64,000 nucleotides of DNA from Bryum argenteum (GCA_037043015.1 CM073324.1:9693013-9757012), one strand, 5' to 3'; counted from the first letter of the stretch, positions 45,275 to 56,300 are shown. The notes: generated from the sequence alone by a model not told the origin. Numbers and translations: made by a program.

Positions 45275-46320
45275 TACGGAGGTTACTACACTCGAATCTT
45301 TAGGCAGTGGTTTTGCTATGGAACACATGTACTTTTTCACTTGATAATACGTTGATTGATTGGTGCAAAAGTTTGTGCAAAAGTTTCTAAGGGCATTGCT
45401 TGGGATAGACTGTCTCCATGGTGCAAAGGGGGATTTGAAGATTACTAACCCCTAGAATCCTAGATATCCTTAAAACTCTAAATGGGTTTCTGGAATTTCA
45501 TTTCAAACATAAGTCTCTTGTATCATATTGGACACGGTGATTCGAGTCAACATTTAAGGACCCAATTCCTATTAGTGAAAGTCAAGTACGCTCATGCAAA
45601 AATTTAGAGACTCATTCTACATAAGGATTATGGAAATGGTCAAAGAGAGAAAGCAGAAGAACTTGTTGGAAGATCAAATGGAGTAAGGTAATTTCTGCTC
45701 AAGATTCACGAAAGTTTGATATGGCAACAATTAACTAATTAAGGTAATGGCTCAAATTTCAACATCGCAAATTTGTAGTGACATTAGGTGTGTGGGCAAT
45801 TTGTGTTCACGGGCAAAATATTTAAAAGATTGGACACATTCAAATCGTGATTTTATGAATCCTTCGAGAATTTGCTATCAAAAGTTGATGTTGGATTTTC
45901 AACCAAGAGCCTCAAGATTTCTCTTTTATATCTTGACGGCTGGACTTCTCCACCGTAGTGTAAACATGCCTTAATTAAAATGAATCCACTCTATTATGAA
46001 ATATCCATCTTTATTAAAGGTTCATTTCGAGTGACGATTGAAAAGCTAGAAATAATGCGGAGTGGAGAAAAAGGTAAAAGATGGGGAGGAGAAAGTAAAA
46101 GAAAGTCGTATACGAGAAAAGAGAAAGATGGAGAGGGGAAAGAAGAAAACGATGGGAGATAAAGGAAAAAGGCAGGCAGGTTCCTGCCTGCCCTGTCCGT
46201 GCCGCCGGAGGGGGGTGTCCGTGCCGTCAGAAGTGTGTCCCGGGGGAACCGGTCCGCATCGTAACTGAACCCTGTCAACCGCCTTGGTGGCTGAATCTAC
46301 CATTCGGGGATCTATGATGT
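45275..46320. other. Intergenic DNA, no gene seen
   Basis: 45320-45370 repeats sequence found near 17925-17990, and 45490-45620 repeats sequence near 18720-18900. 46040-46170 is purine-rich (GGAGAAA-type) and gives spurious frames on both strands. 46180-46260 is GC-rich. Confidence 0.45.
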
Positions 46321-46391
46321 TCCTAGATCCAGTGCTGCCGCCCCGTTGGGGTGGCCCCTAGATCCAGTGCTGCCGCCCCGTTGGGGAGGCC
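46321..46391. repeat. Two tandem copies of a ~35-bp unit upstream of the copy D TATA box
   Basis: CCTAGATCCAGTGCTGCCGC followed by CCCGTTGGGG occurs at about 46323 and 46358. The array ends 31 bp before the TATA box of copy D. Confidence 0.8.
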
Positions 46392-46421
46392 CATACTCAC
46401 CGCGCGTGGACGCTAGAACTG

Positions 46422-46428
46422 TATAAAG
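46422..46428 (+). promoter_or_regulatory. Conserved TATA box, copy D
   Basis: AACTGTATAAAGACGAGG, followed by GAATATGACCCCTTTGAAC, matching the minus-strand promoters of copies A-C. The ATG 26 bp later opens a frame that a 2-base deletion ends after 17 codons. Confidence 0.65.
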
Positions 46429-47147
46429 ACGAGGAATATGACCCCTTTGAACTTCATGCTCGGTACTGATTTCTCTTATCGTCTGCCACTCACAATTGCT
46501 GGTGTGTGACTTCGCCCCATCCGCGCGCTTGGATTGTCTCTTCTCTACCCCTCCAACATTCTACTTTGGTTTTCATTTCAGTCCAACTGGTAGCAGTTTC
46601 AGTTGGCTTCACAGCTCTTGCAATGGTGGTGGCTGAGTCCATCCCCCACTTGGATGGACTCCTCATGTTCTGTTTCATTGGAGATGAGAGCCTCTGTTAG
46701 TCATGCTCGTTTGGTTGTGTCCTTGTCTAGTGAACTCGACACGATTGTTTTCTGCTCTTTAATGCTACAGTCTAGCAAGACACAATTGTTTGAGTACCAA
46801 TTGAAGCTTTTCAACTCGATTGTGGCTGCGCGAATACTCGACACCAGGATAGTCTTATATCATCTTTGATGCCGTATTCCACAATTACCGCATTATACTA
46901 GATCCGAATTGAATGATTGCTGAGATATGTCGACTTCTGTAGCGATTGTCTCATTTGAGTTTCACGCGCTTGTTTCATCTCGACAAAGTTTGAGATTCGT
47001 TAGAGTCACTTACTTTCTCCCTTGCATGCGATTTACGACTCATCTGGAGATGATGTTAAAGTGTTTTTTTTTGTTGTGGAAGGTGGAAAGCTCAGAAGCC
47101 GACTGACGGTAGGAAACGGCGCAAGCAAGCAAAGTAAGCCAGCAGCC

Positions 47148-47357
47148 ATGAACTTCGATGGGCAGCCACTGCAGCAGCAGGCAGTTCCAGTTCCTGCTGC
47201 TCTCGTCCCTGCGGCCAACATGGCAGTGGTAGCCCCTGCCCGTGCCCTCCCAGGACCAGTACTATTCGACGTGGAGGCGGGCATTTCGGGTGATATGCCC
47301 AGGCGAAGCAACCAAGGCTTCCCAATACTCGACTTGCCACCACTTCCTGCTTTCTGA
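47148..47357 (+). CDS. Small Pro/Ala/Gln-rich protein, family copy D
   Basis: A 69-residue frame, MNFDGQPLQQQAVPVPAAL to FDVEAGISGDMPRRSNQGF then PILDLPPLPAF. It shares ALPGPV and GDM with copy A. In this copy the frame is also open upstream to 47022 (FFVVEGGKLRSRLTVGNGAS), but that part contains the acceptor-like TTGTTGTGGAAG and is not conserved as protein in copies B and C. The C-terminal 30 residues are the most constant part of all four copies. Function unknown. Confidence 0.5.
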   Translation: MNFDGQPLQQQAVPVPAALVPAANMAVVAPARALPGPVLFDVEAGISGDMPRRSNQGFPILDLPPLPAF

Positions 47358-47890
47358 AAACCAAGCCAGGTTGAGCACTCTGTTCAATGTTGGGACTTCC
47401 CGACTTGTGGCTTCTGATCCGCATCCCGCTCAAGAAGGCTTTTCACTCTTTTTGGGTTGCAGGAGTATACTTTCAGTCGTACTTGGACTTTACGCACAAT
47501 AGGACTATTAATAGTGTATGGACCTTACTTGTATTAATCCTAAACAAGTCTGTCAGATTAGACTTGATGTCTATTGTCTATTTTTTTTGTGAGCATTTAG
47601 GTATTGCACGTTTATGTATGCTACCACTACATGTGATGTAAGATCTTGTGATTGAACTGAATGTTTCTGATTCCGTGCACTCGTTCGTTGGTTGTGAAAA
47701 CATTACGGTTGAAGGTGGAAAGTTTTATGTCATATTATATATTCATACATTTTCATGCAAAATGTCACATATGTTAATTTGGTTTGGGAACAGATTGATT
47801 GGTGATGAGGTGCCTTTACGTGTTTGTAGTTTTCCAAAAAAAAATAAAAATTGATAATTCTAAAATCTCAAACTTTGAACAAATGTCGAA

Positions 47891-48470
47891 AAGAAAAATA
47901 TAACCTCAATCTCCTTCTATAATAGGATGCTTGGCTACTAATCATCAGGTCCACCTTTGCACAATGTAAATGTTATCTCATGAGAGCAATACTTTGAAGC
48001 AACTTTGAGTGTTCTGATCTTTATAAAAGAAGTATGCAAATTCAATACTTGAAATGTGGAGCGGTAGCACTTCTAACTATCTAGAGTCAAGTACAAGATC
48101 ATTCAATTTGAAGTCTGGAAAAAGTTCATACAACAGGTTCATGCCCACAGTTTCGCTAGATAGAGGTAGACAATTGCATTTCAGGCTTCAGAAAACACAA
48201 GAGTTTCTAGTGCTTACTGTCCTTTACGAGTTTGTACATATCTCTTCTACATGAACAATCAATGCAAATTGAACTTACTTCAGAAGGCTAGTATCTGCAT
48301 GAATTATGGTTTCTCCTTGAAAGCTATCTTCAAGGAATTTGATAGTAGTTAGTTAGGCCTGATGACTTGGGCTCGGTGCCGGTGCCTCCACAGTGCACCA
48401 ACACATATTTTGTTATAATGAGAATATTCGATGATTTTGAGAAAATACAGTTTAGTTTGAGTTGAGCTCA
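47891..48470. other. AT-rich intergenic DNA, no gene seen
   Basis: No coding frame with recognisable content. A short plus frame (48054-48254) has no similarity I recognise. Confidence 0.4.
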
Positions 48471-48703
48471 ATGTACTCACAAATTGGGTACTTTACTTGA
48501 ATGTACTCACAAATTGGGTACTTTACTTGAATGTACTCACAAATTGGGTACTTTAATGAAATGTTTGTAAGTGTGGATAACACCTCATATGCCCAATTTG
48601 AACAAAAATTAAGTTAATTATGACTATTTGAAGATACCATTTGAAGATTATGATTAGATGTTTTCTCCCGTTTCAGTGAAGTACCCAATTTGTGTGTACA
48701 TTT
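48471..48703. repeat. Triple 30-bp tandem repeat with an inverted copy
   Basis: ATGTACTCACAAATTGGGTA followed by CTTTACTTGA occurs with exact 30-bp spacing at 48471, 48501 and 48531. GAAGTACCCAATTTGTGTGT with ACATTT at 48678-48703 is the reverse complement of the core. The arrangement could be a foldback element whose left arm expanded. Confidence 0.8.
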
Positions 48704-49469
48704 AGCTCGGGTCAGGGGAGATAGGAGGGGCTTTCCCACTTCCCGCAAATGGAAATCCATAAGGACTTTCCCTCCTTAAACATGGAATATGACTTTGCCA
48801 CATGGTAAATTGCATTTTCTCATTTTGATTTCTATTCCTTGAAGTGGGAATGGTCCAGTTTTTACCATGTCGACAATTAGATGAAGTGGGAAAAAGAGAG
48901 GTAATACTTTTACTTATTTCCAGGAGGGAAAGGATCTTATAACACCATATTTGTTAAATTGGCCCAATCCCCGTTATATTTGGCCGTACACTATTCAAAT
49001 AAATAGAGTAAAGTGAAACATAGAGGGGGTCTCAAATACTATGGGTATGGAAAATAGTAATATTTTTAATTTCTGAATGTGATGGTTTTGTGACCTGGCA
49101 ATAATATGTTGAAAGTGCAAATACAATGCGTGATATAATATGGGAAGATAAAGATTTTTTTTAGTAAAGAAAAGAGGTAGAGAAATACGGTATAGGCAAA
49201 AGATATGTCTGTATTTGTAAAAGAAACATATTGGAAAGAAAAGAAGCAAAAGTAAAAGATAAAGAAACCGAAAGATAAAGAAAAAGACAAATAGTAAAGA
49301 AAAAGAAGCACATAAAATGAAAAAGAAATGGAATGAGAACTCTAAGGCATAAAGATATTTCAAATTGGTAAATGAAAGTGAACATATTCAAATAGATATC
49401 ATACTTGCAACAATCGAGCCTTAAAGAGAGCTCAAGCGCACATGTTGTTTGAAGTGGATCTCATACTCA
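48704..49469. other. Intergenic DNA with purine-rich stretch
   Basis: 49150-49380 is AAAGA/GAAA-rich and produces hydrophobic-looking minus frames that are compositional artefacts. No gene seen. Confidence 0.45.
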
Positions 49470-51482
49470 CTAGGATTCTTCAAACTCTATGATGCGACAT
49501 AGATTGTCAAGAGCAAATTGGATCCGCGATGCCAGGGCAAATTGTATCGTGCCTTTCAGAGGCCTCCAAGAAGCAACAACGCTATCTGTAAATATCGTAT
49601 CTTTTGTTTTTGTTGAAATATCTAACTTGTATGGAAATTTGTGAACTGTATCCCATCCTCGGTACAACTCTGCAATAGGGTTGTCAACTTGTCATTGTTG
49701 TTTGGCACCCACCAATGCACTTTGAATGTCTTGAAATTTGGTTGCGTTGGGTCCATCTGTGGTTGGTTCATAACCTTCCCAAGCCATATTGGTTCCTCGC
49801 AACCTTCAGCTGGTCTTACAAAAACCAAGAATCCCTTCAAAATATCTCGTCTTTATGATCAGAGTGAAAGACGGCGGTGGTTTGTCTCTCTCTGTTCCAA
49901 TATAATGGTGTTTCTTCTTCCTCCACGTCGTCCTTCCCAAACCCACCTCCGGTTCGTATCCTTCTACTATTCGATTCTTCGATCAGACATCGTGATGAAA
50001 AATCGAACATTTACGGCCAAAATCCAAATTTCAACTGCACATCACCTTCGATTCCCGCAACACTCGTTCGACCTAATCGCTTCTCGCACTGCGTCCGTCT
50101 CCACGTAATAAGAATCTTTCTCCTCTCAATGCGGAGTCACGTTCGCATTCAAGAAGATATCAGAATGCCAATGAATCCATCAATACCCTTCATGATCTCA
50201 TCTTCACGCTTCAATCCTTTTGATTTCACAAAGAAACGGCTCAAAGATTCTCCTGGAGGTAATATAGGCCTCTCACTGTTTAAATCGACTTCCACAATTT
50301 GATCCCAAATTTGAATGTGTTGGTTTCATTTTTCTTCATCTGTCTAATTTGTATTGCATTAAAGGCCATCCGTCCTCATGGATAAAGAATCAAATTGACG
50401 TCCCTCGCTATGGCCTCCTAACCTTTGCCATGTATGGAGCAATGAACTTTTTTTTTCAAATCCGAACTTCTTCAACAAGTGCGGAATGAATGAGAGCCAT
50501 CCTTGTCTGCATCCATATAAGATTTCATTAAGATTGGAAGTGTTGAATGATTCTTCTCCTTCAAAACCGCACTCCACCTCCCAAACGAAGATCATCAATG
50601 TCTTCACGCGTATGTCCCACCATCACGAATGATACTACCACTTCTCTCACAATCCTTTTCGCCACTATCAACGACCAAAAACAAAAAGAGTATCTATTTT
50701 TATTCTCCTCCAACAATTATCCAATTGGATATGCAATACCGATGCAAGCGGCGCGCTTACTCTTGAACTCGAGTTGGTTCGAGAGATGCTAAACACATTT
50801 CTTTCCCCTGCAGAATGGCTCTATACAATGCGGTCTTTCACTTTGTGGAAATAATGCCTCGACGACGATGTTGCCAGCGTGTGTTTCTATATCACGCAAC
50901 AATTTGGCAATGACCCAATCGCTAAGCTTACTATCATTAGGAAACATATCCACTGTATAGTGAGCGTCGGCTCAATCCCCACGTCCACGAAAGATACATG
51001 CCCGTCACTAAAATGGGTAGCTTCATCAAAAGATCCAAATCTTTTGTCCGAGATCTAAGACATGGAAGTCAGTGCGCTTTTAGGGTGGTCCATCTTATCG
51101 TACAAAATGCTTTCACAAATTCCGGGTTTCTTTTTCGAAATGTGTTCAATCCAACCAATACGCAACGCGACGCGCCTTTCGAAAGATTTTGTATGTTTGG
51201 CGTACTTCAATGCATATTCTTTGTGTTCTTCCGATCCAGGTACTACTGATTGTTTCAACGTATTATATGTATCACACATGGAACAATGTAGAGTGCCGAG
51301 TCCCCATCAAATATTGCACACACCACAACGCCAAAGTTGATGTTACCTAGTTCATTCTCACCATCCACAGACAAGATGGAATTTGTAGCAGAAACAAGGA
51401 CATCGGCATATTTTCGTCCATTGCTGTGCATAGCCTCTACCATTATTTTTGCATTCCACGCATTGGATTTCTGCCGCAACAC
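49470..51482 (-). pseudogene. Second decayed GHTHEDID-type DDE transposase-like relic
   Basis: Minus-strand pieces in protein order: VEAMHSNGRKYADVLVSATN and GENELGNINFGV (51300-51482), CDTYNTLKQSVVPG then HTKSFERRVALR (51150-51279), ILYDKMDHPKSALTSM (about 51060-51110, in the position of the family's D-G-(V/M)-DQ-x-K/T motif), VGHTREDIDD (about 50597-50625, one His changed to Arg), and a C-terminal domain FLVFVRPAEGCEEPIWLGKV then TFKVHWWVP (49690-49840). The order agrees with the relic at 1-1790, and this copy supplies the C-terminal part missing there. Frames shift repeatedly, so no functional product is expected. The N-terminus is not identified. Confidence 0.55.
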
Positions 51483-51930
51483 TTACGGCAAGAAGAGCAG
51501 GCAAGCGAAGTTCGTCGAGGAGCTTGGACTGACGAGGCCAGGATGGATGAAGAGGGATGCAGATGTGGAGGAACCCACCAATGAAACGAAGGGGGAAAAA
51601 AAAAGACGCATGATGGAGAACGAGCGAAAATGCGAAAAGGTTGAACAGTATTAGTTCATGTAAACAGGATTTTTTTGCAAGCACGAAACAACAATGGGGT
51701 TCCGAGCGATATGTAGATTCTCTTTGCACCGAAGAAGATTTTATTTTCTCATCGTTTCATTCCTCTCCGCATTGGATTTCTGCCCCAACACTCTCGGCAA
51801 GATGAGCAGGGGAGCGACGTTCGTCGAGGACTACAGACTGACGAGGCCGGGAACGATGAAGAGGGATGCAGATGTGGGGGAACCACCAATGAAACTAAGG
51901 GGAAAAAGGAGATTCATTTGTCGTATCACT
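51460..51930. repeat. Direct repeat of ~140 bp, two copies 300 bp apart
   Basis: GCATTGGATTTCTGCC, then AGTTCGTCGAGGA, then CTGACGAGGCC, then AAGAGGGATGCAGATGTG occur at 51460-51600 and again at 51769-51905 (the second reads CGTTCGTCGAGGA). The left copy overlaps the start of the transposase relic. Confidence 0.75.
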
Positions 51931-52100
51931 CTTGCGTTGGTCCAGCAGGCTGAAACATGGGTTGTGGAATCAAAAGGCTCACGTACGAGTTTCGGATAAT
52001 GAAGATTCATTGCGAGCCTAGGAGGTTGCATAGTATTTGTCTTCAGATCCTCTGACTTTGCAGTCGCTCAAGCAATAAGCGTCCTTCTTTAGATCCCCTC

Positions 52101-52103
<3 letters not shown>

Positions 52104-52133
<30 letters not shown>
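52104..52133. repeat. TA microsatellite, ~30 bp
   Basis: Uninterrupted alternating T and A. Confidence 0.95.
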
Positions 52134-52135
<2 letters not shown>

Positions 52136-52755
52136 GCAATGGTAAGCTTGGGGTATCACTTTTTGGACACACTAATTAAGTTATTATTATTGAAAGCCTC
52201 CAAAGTTTGTCTAATTTATTCATTTTAATCAAGTAAAAAGACCCTAAAATAGAAAATAAAATATCATGCACCTCACTGAAATCAAAGTATATATGCCTAT
52301 AGATTTTCTCTTAGATTTTTTATTTTTTTTGGATCCATTCATAGATGAGGGAAAAAGTGCTGAATTTGGGGATTTGCAGGCATTATAGTGCACAATGAAT
52401 TAATTTTTTTATAATTAAATAAATTATTTTGTATTCTATACAAGAAGATGTAGGTCATATTCAAAAATCATATTAAAATAAAATGGTTGATATTCCATTT
52501 GCTTGGTTCTATGGATTTTAGGTTATTGGGACATGACTTACTTTTTCAACTAAAAAATCAAATAAAATTACTTCAAAATATTTTTTAATTTTTAATTTTT
52601 TTCTTGATACATTATAAGTATAGACAACTAAAACCACATCTAATGAAGTCTTATTGTATTACGATTTAAAAATGGATATGTTTGACACACCAAAGATAGA
52701 GTGCAATTGTTCATGGACAACCTTTTTTGGTACCCTTTACCACCATCACCATCAC

Positions 52756-52757
<2 letters not shown>

Positions 52758-52851
<94 letters not shown>
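52758..52851. repeat. TA microsatellite, ~94 bp
   Basis: Uninterrupted alternating T and A after CACCATCACCATCACC. Produces a spurious Tyr/Ile repeat frame. Confidence 0.95.
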
Positions 52852-52854
<3 letters not shown>

Positions 52855-53599
52855 TCGATAGGTAAGAATGGTTTAGGGTAGATTAGTCACAAGGAGGTTC
52901 CTACATTCGACACCTGTGTTGTATCCAATTGTTGAAGTGCACTCTTCGCAAGGGCGGACGATCTTTTGCAAGCAATGCACTTCGACATCCGTGATCATTC
53001 ATAGTTGTTTTATGAGAGAATGTCCTTTTAGGTAGGAGTACAAGATGTAGTTCGTGGAGGAAAGATCGGCAGATGTAGTAGCACTTATATTAGGAAATAA
53101 AACTTGAAAGTTCATGTATCGTATAATCATGTTTGAGGACCTGCACATCCAAAACGATGGTGATGAAGTGATTCTCAAGAATGTGTTGGAAATCACCTTG
53201 TCTTTGTGATACACATTGTTGGGTTCATAAATTCTAATGGAGGTGTAGTACCACTTATATTAGGAAATAAAATCTTGAAAGTTCCAGTACCGAGTATTAT
53301 TTCATGACTGCTGTTCAATACACTGGTCATGAGTGCATACTGCACAAAATTTACGATGCATTGCTCATAAACTATATGAATCTTGGTCATTTTGGCCAAA
53401 TTCTTGCCAAGTTTTATGGTTTTTGCTTCACAAATTCTGCCAAAATGACTCCCTTTTTTCCATATTATCCCCACAATGTCCCCATTTCACGTATATCTCT
53501 TCATGTTTATCTCATTTTCTCACCCTAAAATCGTGCCATGTTATCGGAATATTGCCATTTTAACGTAATTTAGGTTATCTAGACTAATCGTTAAGAAGT

Positions 53600-54540
53600 A
53601 TAGAGTAATGTTCGCTAAATACATAGTAGGTGTGAAAAAATTTACGCTTATTGTAAAGAAATGTACAAAAAAAAATATACACATGGTGTAAAGAATTATA
53701 CGGTTATTGTAAAGAACTAATACACTAATCGTAAAGAAATACTATATATCTGTAAAGAATTATACGGTTATTGTACAATACAAATAAAGAAATACATAGG
53801 ATTTGTAAGGAAATATGCAGTACTTGTACAAGAATGTACGAATATACACTAATAGTAAAGAAATACTGTATACTTGTAAAGAATCATAAGGCACCACAAG
53901 CCTTGGCTTGGTGGTTGGGCTCATGGCCCCCAATGAGGAGGTCGTGGGTTCCATTCCCCATGCCGGCGTGGTGCTCACCACTTTAGTCCACCCAACTATT
54001 GTGGGGGGTCCTTGGACCTTGTTGTATGGGTACCTCAAAGTCCTTTGGGGGGATACTATGTCAAGTATCCTCAAGGCACTAGTAACTAGGCTAGAAACTA
54101 GCGTAGTTATAGTGTCCACCCTCGAGAGGGGGAAGTAGTATTGTTCTAATTTCCCCTTGTCTCGTGGCCATCGGGATATTAGCATTATAAACAGACTCTT
54201 CATTCACGCCGGCCCCTAGAAAGGGACCGGAGTTTATATCTATCTATCTATCTATCTATCTATCTAAAGAATCATACGATTAGTGTACAATACGATAATT
54301 GAAATATATAGTATTTGTAAAAAAATACCAGTATTCGTACAGGAATGATTGTAAAGAAGTATTCAATACTTTTAAAGAAATGTACAATAAGTGTAAAGAA
54401 ATGTACAATAAGTGTAAAGAAATATACACTTACTGTAAAGAGTTATACTTTTAATCTTTTATTGTAAAGAATAATACGGAAGATGCAAGAAATCTACTTT
54501 TTGTAAAGATATTGTACGGTAAATTTAAATAGGTATCAAA
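53600..54540. repeat. Degenerate GTAAAGAA minisatellite, interrupted by a SINE
   Basis: GTAAAGAAAT(G/A)TAC and GTAAAGAATTATACGG variants recur about every 20-30 bp on both sides of the SINE. AAGAAATGTACAATAAGTGT is repeated exactly near 54379 and 54399. No coding content. Confidence 0.75.
53889..54266 (+). mobile_element. tRNA-headed SINE, copy 2 (full length, with target duplication)
   Basis: The head has an A-box-like TGGCTTGGTGGTTGGG (53904-53919) and a B-box-like GTCGTGGGTTCCATTCC (53941-53957), the spacing of an RNA polymerase III promoter. The body is shared with 15376-15660. The 3' end is a TCTA repeat (54236-54266). Target duplication AAGAATCATA lies at 53879-53888 and 54267-54276. 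These are the established hallmarks of a SINE, whose mobility would depend on a LINE elsewhere. Confidence 0.85.
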
Positions 54541-54831
54541 AATGTGTTAAGTATTTGTTAAATGGGAAAATATATTAAGTATTTATTTAAGTTCTCTCAA
54601 TGCATGTTGATTTTAATGTAATTATCTACATGGCATTATTTTCATTTGTGCTATACACACTATTTCAAGCGGCCAAAATAATAGGGATTGGCCAATTTAA
54701 CCAATATGGCGTTCTATGTTCCTTGTGAAGTCAAGCTCAATTGTCACCGAATTAATAATTTGAATAATCCCATTATAACAAAATAGGTGTTCAACAGAAT
54801 GGCCAGTCAAGCTCTGCTGAAATTTGAACGG

Positions 54832-54872
54832 TTTAGGGTTCAGGTTTAGGGTTTAGGGTTTAGGGTTTAGGG
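54832..54872. repeat. Interstitial telomere-like TTTAGGG repeat
   Basis: TTTAGGG, a variant unit, then four more TTTAGGG units in tandem. TTTAGGG is the common land-plant telomere repeat. Only about 40 bp long, so not a telomere. Confidence 0.9.
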
Positions 54873-55401
54873 TATTATACTTGAATTACGTACTTGGCTG
54901 CATTCTCGCGTTCAAGTCCCGGTTCGTCGACAACAGAAGGTCTGGTTTCCGGAAGATGCAAATGCAATCAAGAGTGCCAAAAAGCAGCCAGCAGATGGAG
55001 GATTCTCAGCAGGTGGCTTCCTAGTATTGTTCAACAGGCCCAGTGCATGTATAACTTGATGATAATATCGACACATTCCTGATGTTTTAGCATGATGAAG
55101 GGTGTGTGCTCTGGAGCTTCGGGGCAGGAGTGGTCGGCCGGAAGAGCCTCTTCAATTGAGCGCTCATTCATTAATCGAGATTCTTTCTTAATTGTCTCAA
55201 TTTCCTTTCTCTTGTGAGTGGAGGAGATTCTCCTTCAAACGCAAGATGACTTGACTGTGCTATTTGGACAAAGTGTGCGATTCCAGAAACTCAAAAGATA
55301 CCTGCCTGGAAGCAAATGTGACAAAGCTGTATGTTTGTGCATACTGTAACACTCAAAAATCCCCCCAGATTGCTTGCTTAACACTTATTCATCGTGCACA
55401 G
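54873..55401. other. Intergenic DNA, no gene seen
   Basis: Moderate base composition with one short plus frame (54894-55082) lacking recognisable motifs. Nothing further supported. Confidence 0.4.
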
Positions 55402-55534
55402 GGTTGTCTTATCAAACAAAATTCCTATTCATTTGTCAGACATAATTTAGATGATGAGATGTACATCTAAGGCGTCTTCAATGTATCAAGTGTACATCTC
55501 ATCTAAATTATGTCTGACAAATGAATAGGAATTT
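55402..55534. repeat. 133-bp hairpin-forming foldback, copy 1
   Basis: The left arm AAATTCCTATTCATTTGTCA continues GACATAATTTAGATGATGAG and ATGTACA. The right arm is its near-perfect reverse complement, ending TGACAAATGAATAGGAATTT. Arms are about 46 bp with one small bulge and a loop of about 20 bp. Confidence 0.85.
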
Positions 55535-56152
55535 CGGAATTAAACAGCGATCGTGCGTAGAAATTTCATAACTCCTCCCAACCAGCAACTAGACTCAGTC
55601 TTGAGATATGCAAATCTCTGGAATTTCGCAACTCATGTCCATGTCTGATGTTCAATGAATTCGTACCAAATATTGAAAAGTAAATGTTCGGCAAGGATGC
55701 ATGCAATTCGCCGTAAGCTCAAAGCCTCAAACCACGAACGCCTTTGAAATGATTTTCTTGCGTAAAAAGAGTACGAAACTACTGTCATGCATTTTGGGAT
55801 CAATTTTTTGTGAATGATCCTCTGTTTCCCAATAATAAGTCTAAGGCTGTTGTGATTGTCGTAGTGCAAGTGATTTTTGTGGAGGTTTGAGAAAATATAC
55901 TGCTGACACATGAGAGAGTTCTATAATGCTAAGCACTATATACATGTATCAAGAATTTCCTTATATGTGCAATTACTGTATGAATCCACGGGTCAGGGTG
56001 CCCAATAATTGATCCTTTTCGAAATTTGTACATCGACATGCTCAAACGACATAATTTCGGAGTTCAACATACTTTTGTGCGACAAGAGCAACGTCAAGAA
56101 TCGTATTGTTTCTCTCCACATTTACGTAGATACCTTGATATGTTCATTCACG
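55535..56152. other. Intergenic DNA between two related hairpins
   Basis: No coding frame or RNA gene supported. Ends close to the second hairpin. Confidence 0.4.
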
Positions 56153-56300
56153 GTTGTCTTATCAGACAAAATTTCTCTTCCTCTGTCAGACATAACTTAG
56201 ATGCCATGTACATCTAAGAAGTCTTCAATATATCAAATGTACATCTCATCTAAATTGTGTTTAACAAATGAATAGGAATTTTGTCTCATAAGACAACAAT
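56153..56300. repeat. Foldback, copy 2 (diverged relative of 55402-55534)
   Basis: TTGTCTTATCAGACAAAATT pairs with AATTTTGTCTCATAAGACAA, and CAGACATAACTTAGATG pairs with the CATCTAAATTGTGTTTA region. The core ACATCTAAG..GTCTTCAAT..TATCAA is shared with copy 1, which has lost most of its outer right arm. The longer arms here suggest the original element was about 150 bp. Confidence 0.78.

Larger units (their letters stand above)
46420..47890 (+). repeat. Duplicated unit, copy D (inverted, shortened)
   Basis: Same order as copies A-C but on the plus strand: TATA box, leader, ORF 47148-47357, 3' stretch with GGCTTTTCACTCTTTTTGGG, then a distal part (GATTGATTGGTGATGAGGTG, 47790 on) that matches the reverse complement of 36340-36420. 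Roughly 0.8 kb of the flank seen in copies A and B is missing near 47700. Confidence 0.78.
51931..53599. other. AT-rich DNA with TA microsatellites, no gene seen
   Basis: Contains the TA repeats listed separately. Between 53050 and 53290 the string TAGTAGCACTTATATTAGGAA and a near copy recur (53076 and 53249; AGTAC in the second), a short direct duplication. No coding frame is convincing. Confidence 0.45.

Noticed and set aside
46046-46303. Minus-strand frames between the MITE and copy D
   Set aside because: Driven by a purine-rich tract; frames overlap on both strands without any domain.
48995-49391. Phe/Leu/Tyr-rich membrane-like minus frames
   Set aside because: All overlap one purine-rich stretch in several frames, so they are compositional artefacts.
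52654-52881. Tyr/Ile repeat protein
   Set aside because: Translation of a TA microsatellite.
53904-53957. Functional tRNA gene
   Set aside because: A- and B-box-like motifs are present, but no cloverleaf or anticodon arm is evident, and a SINE body and tail follow.
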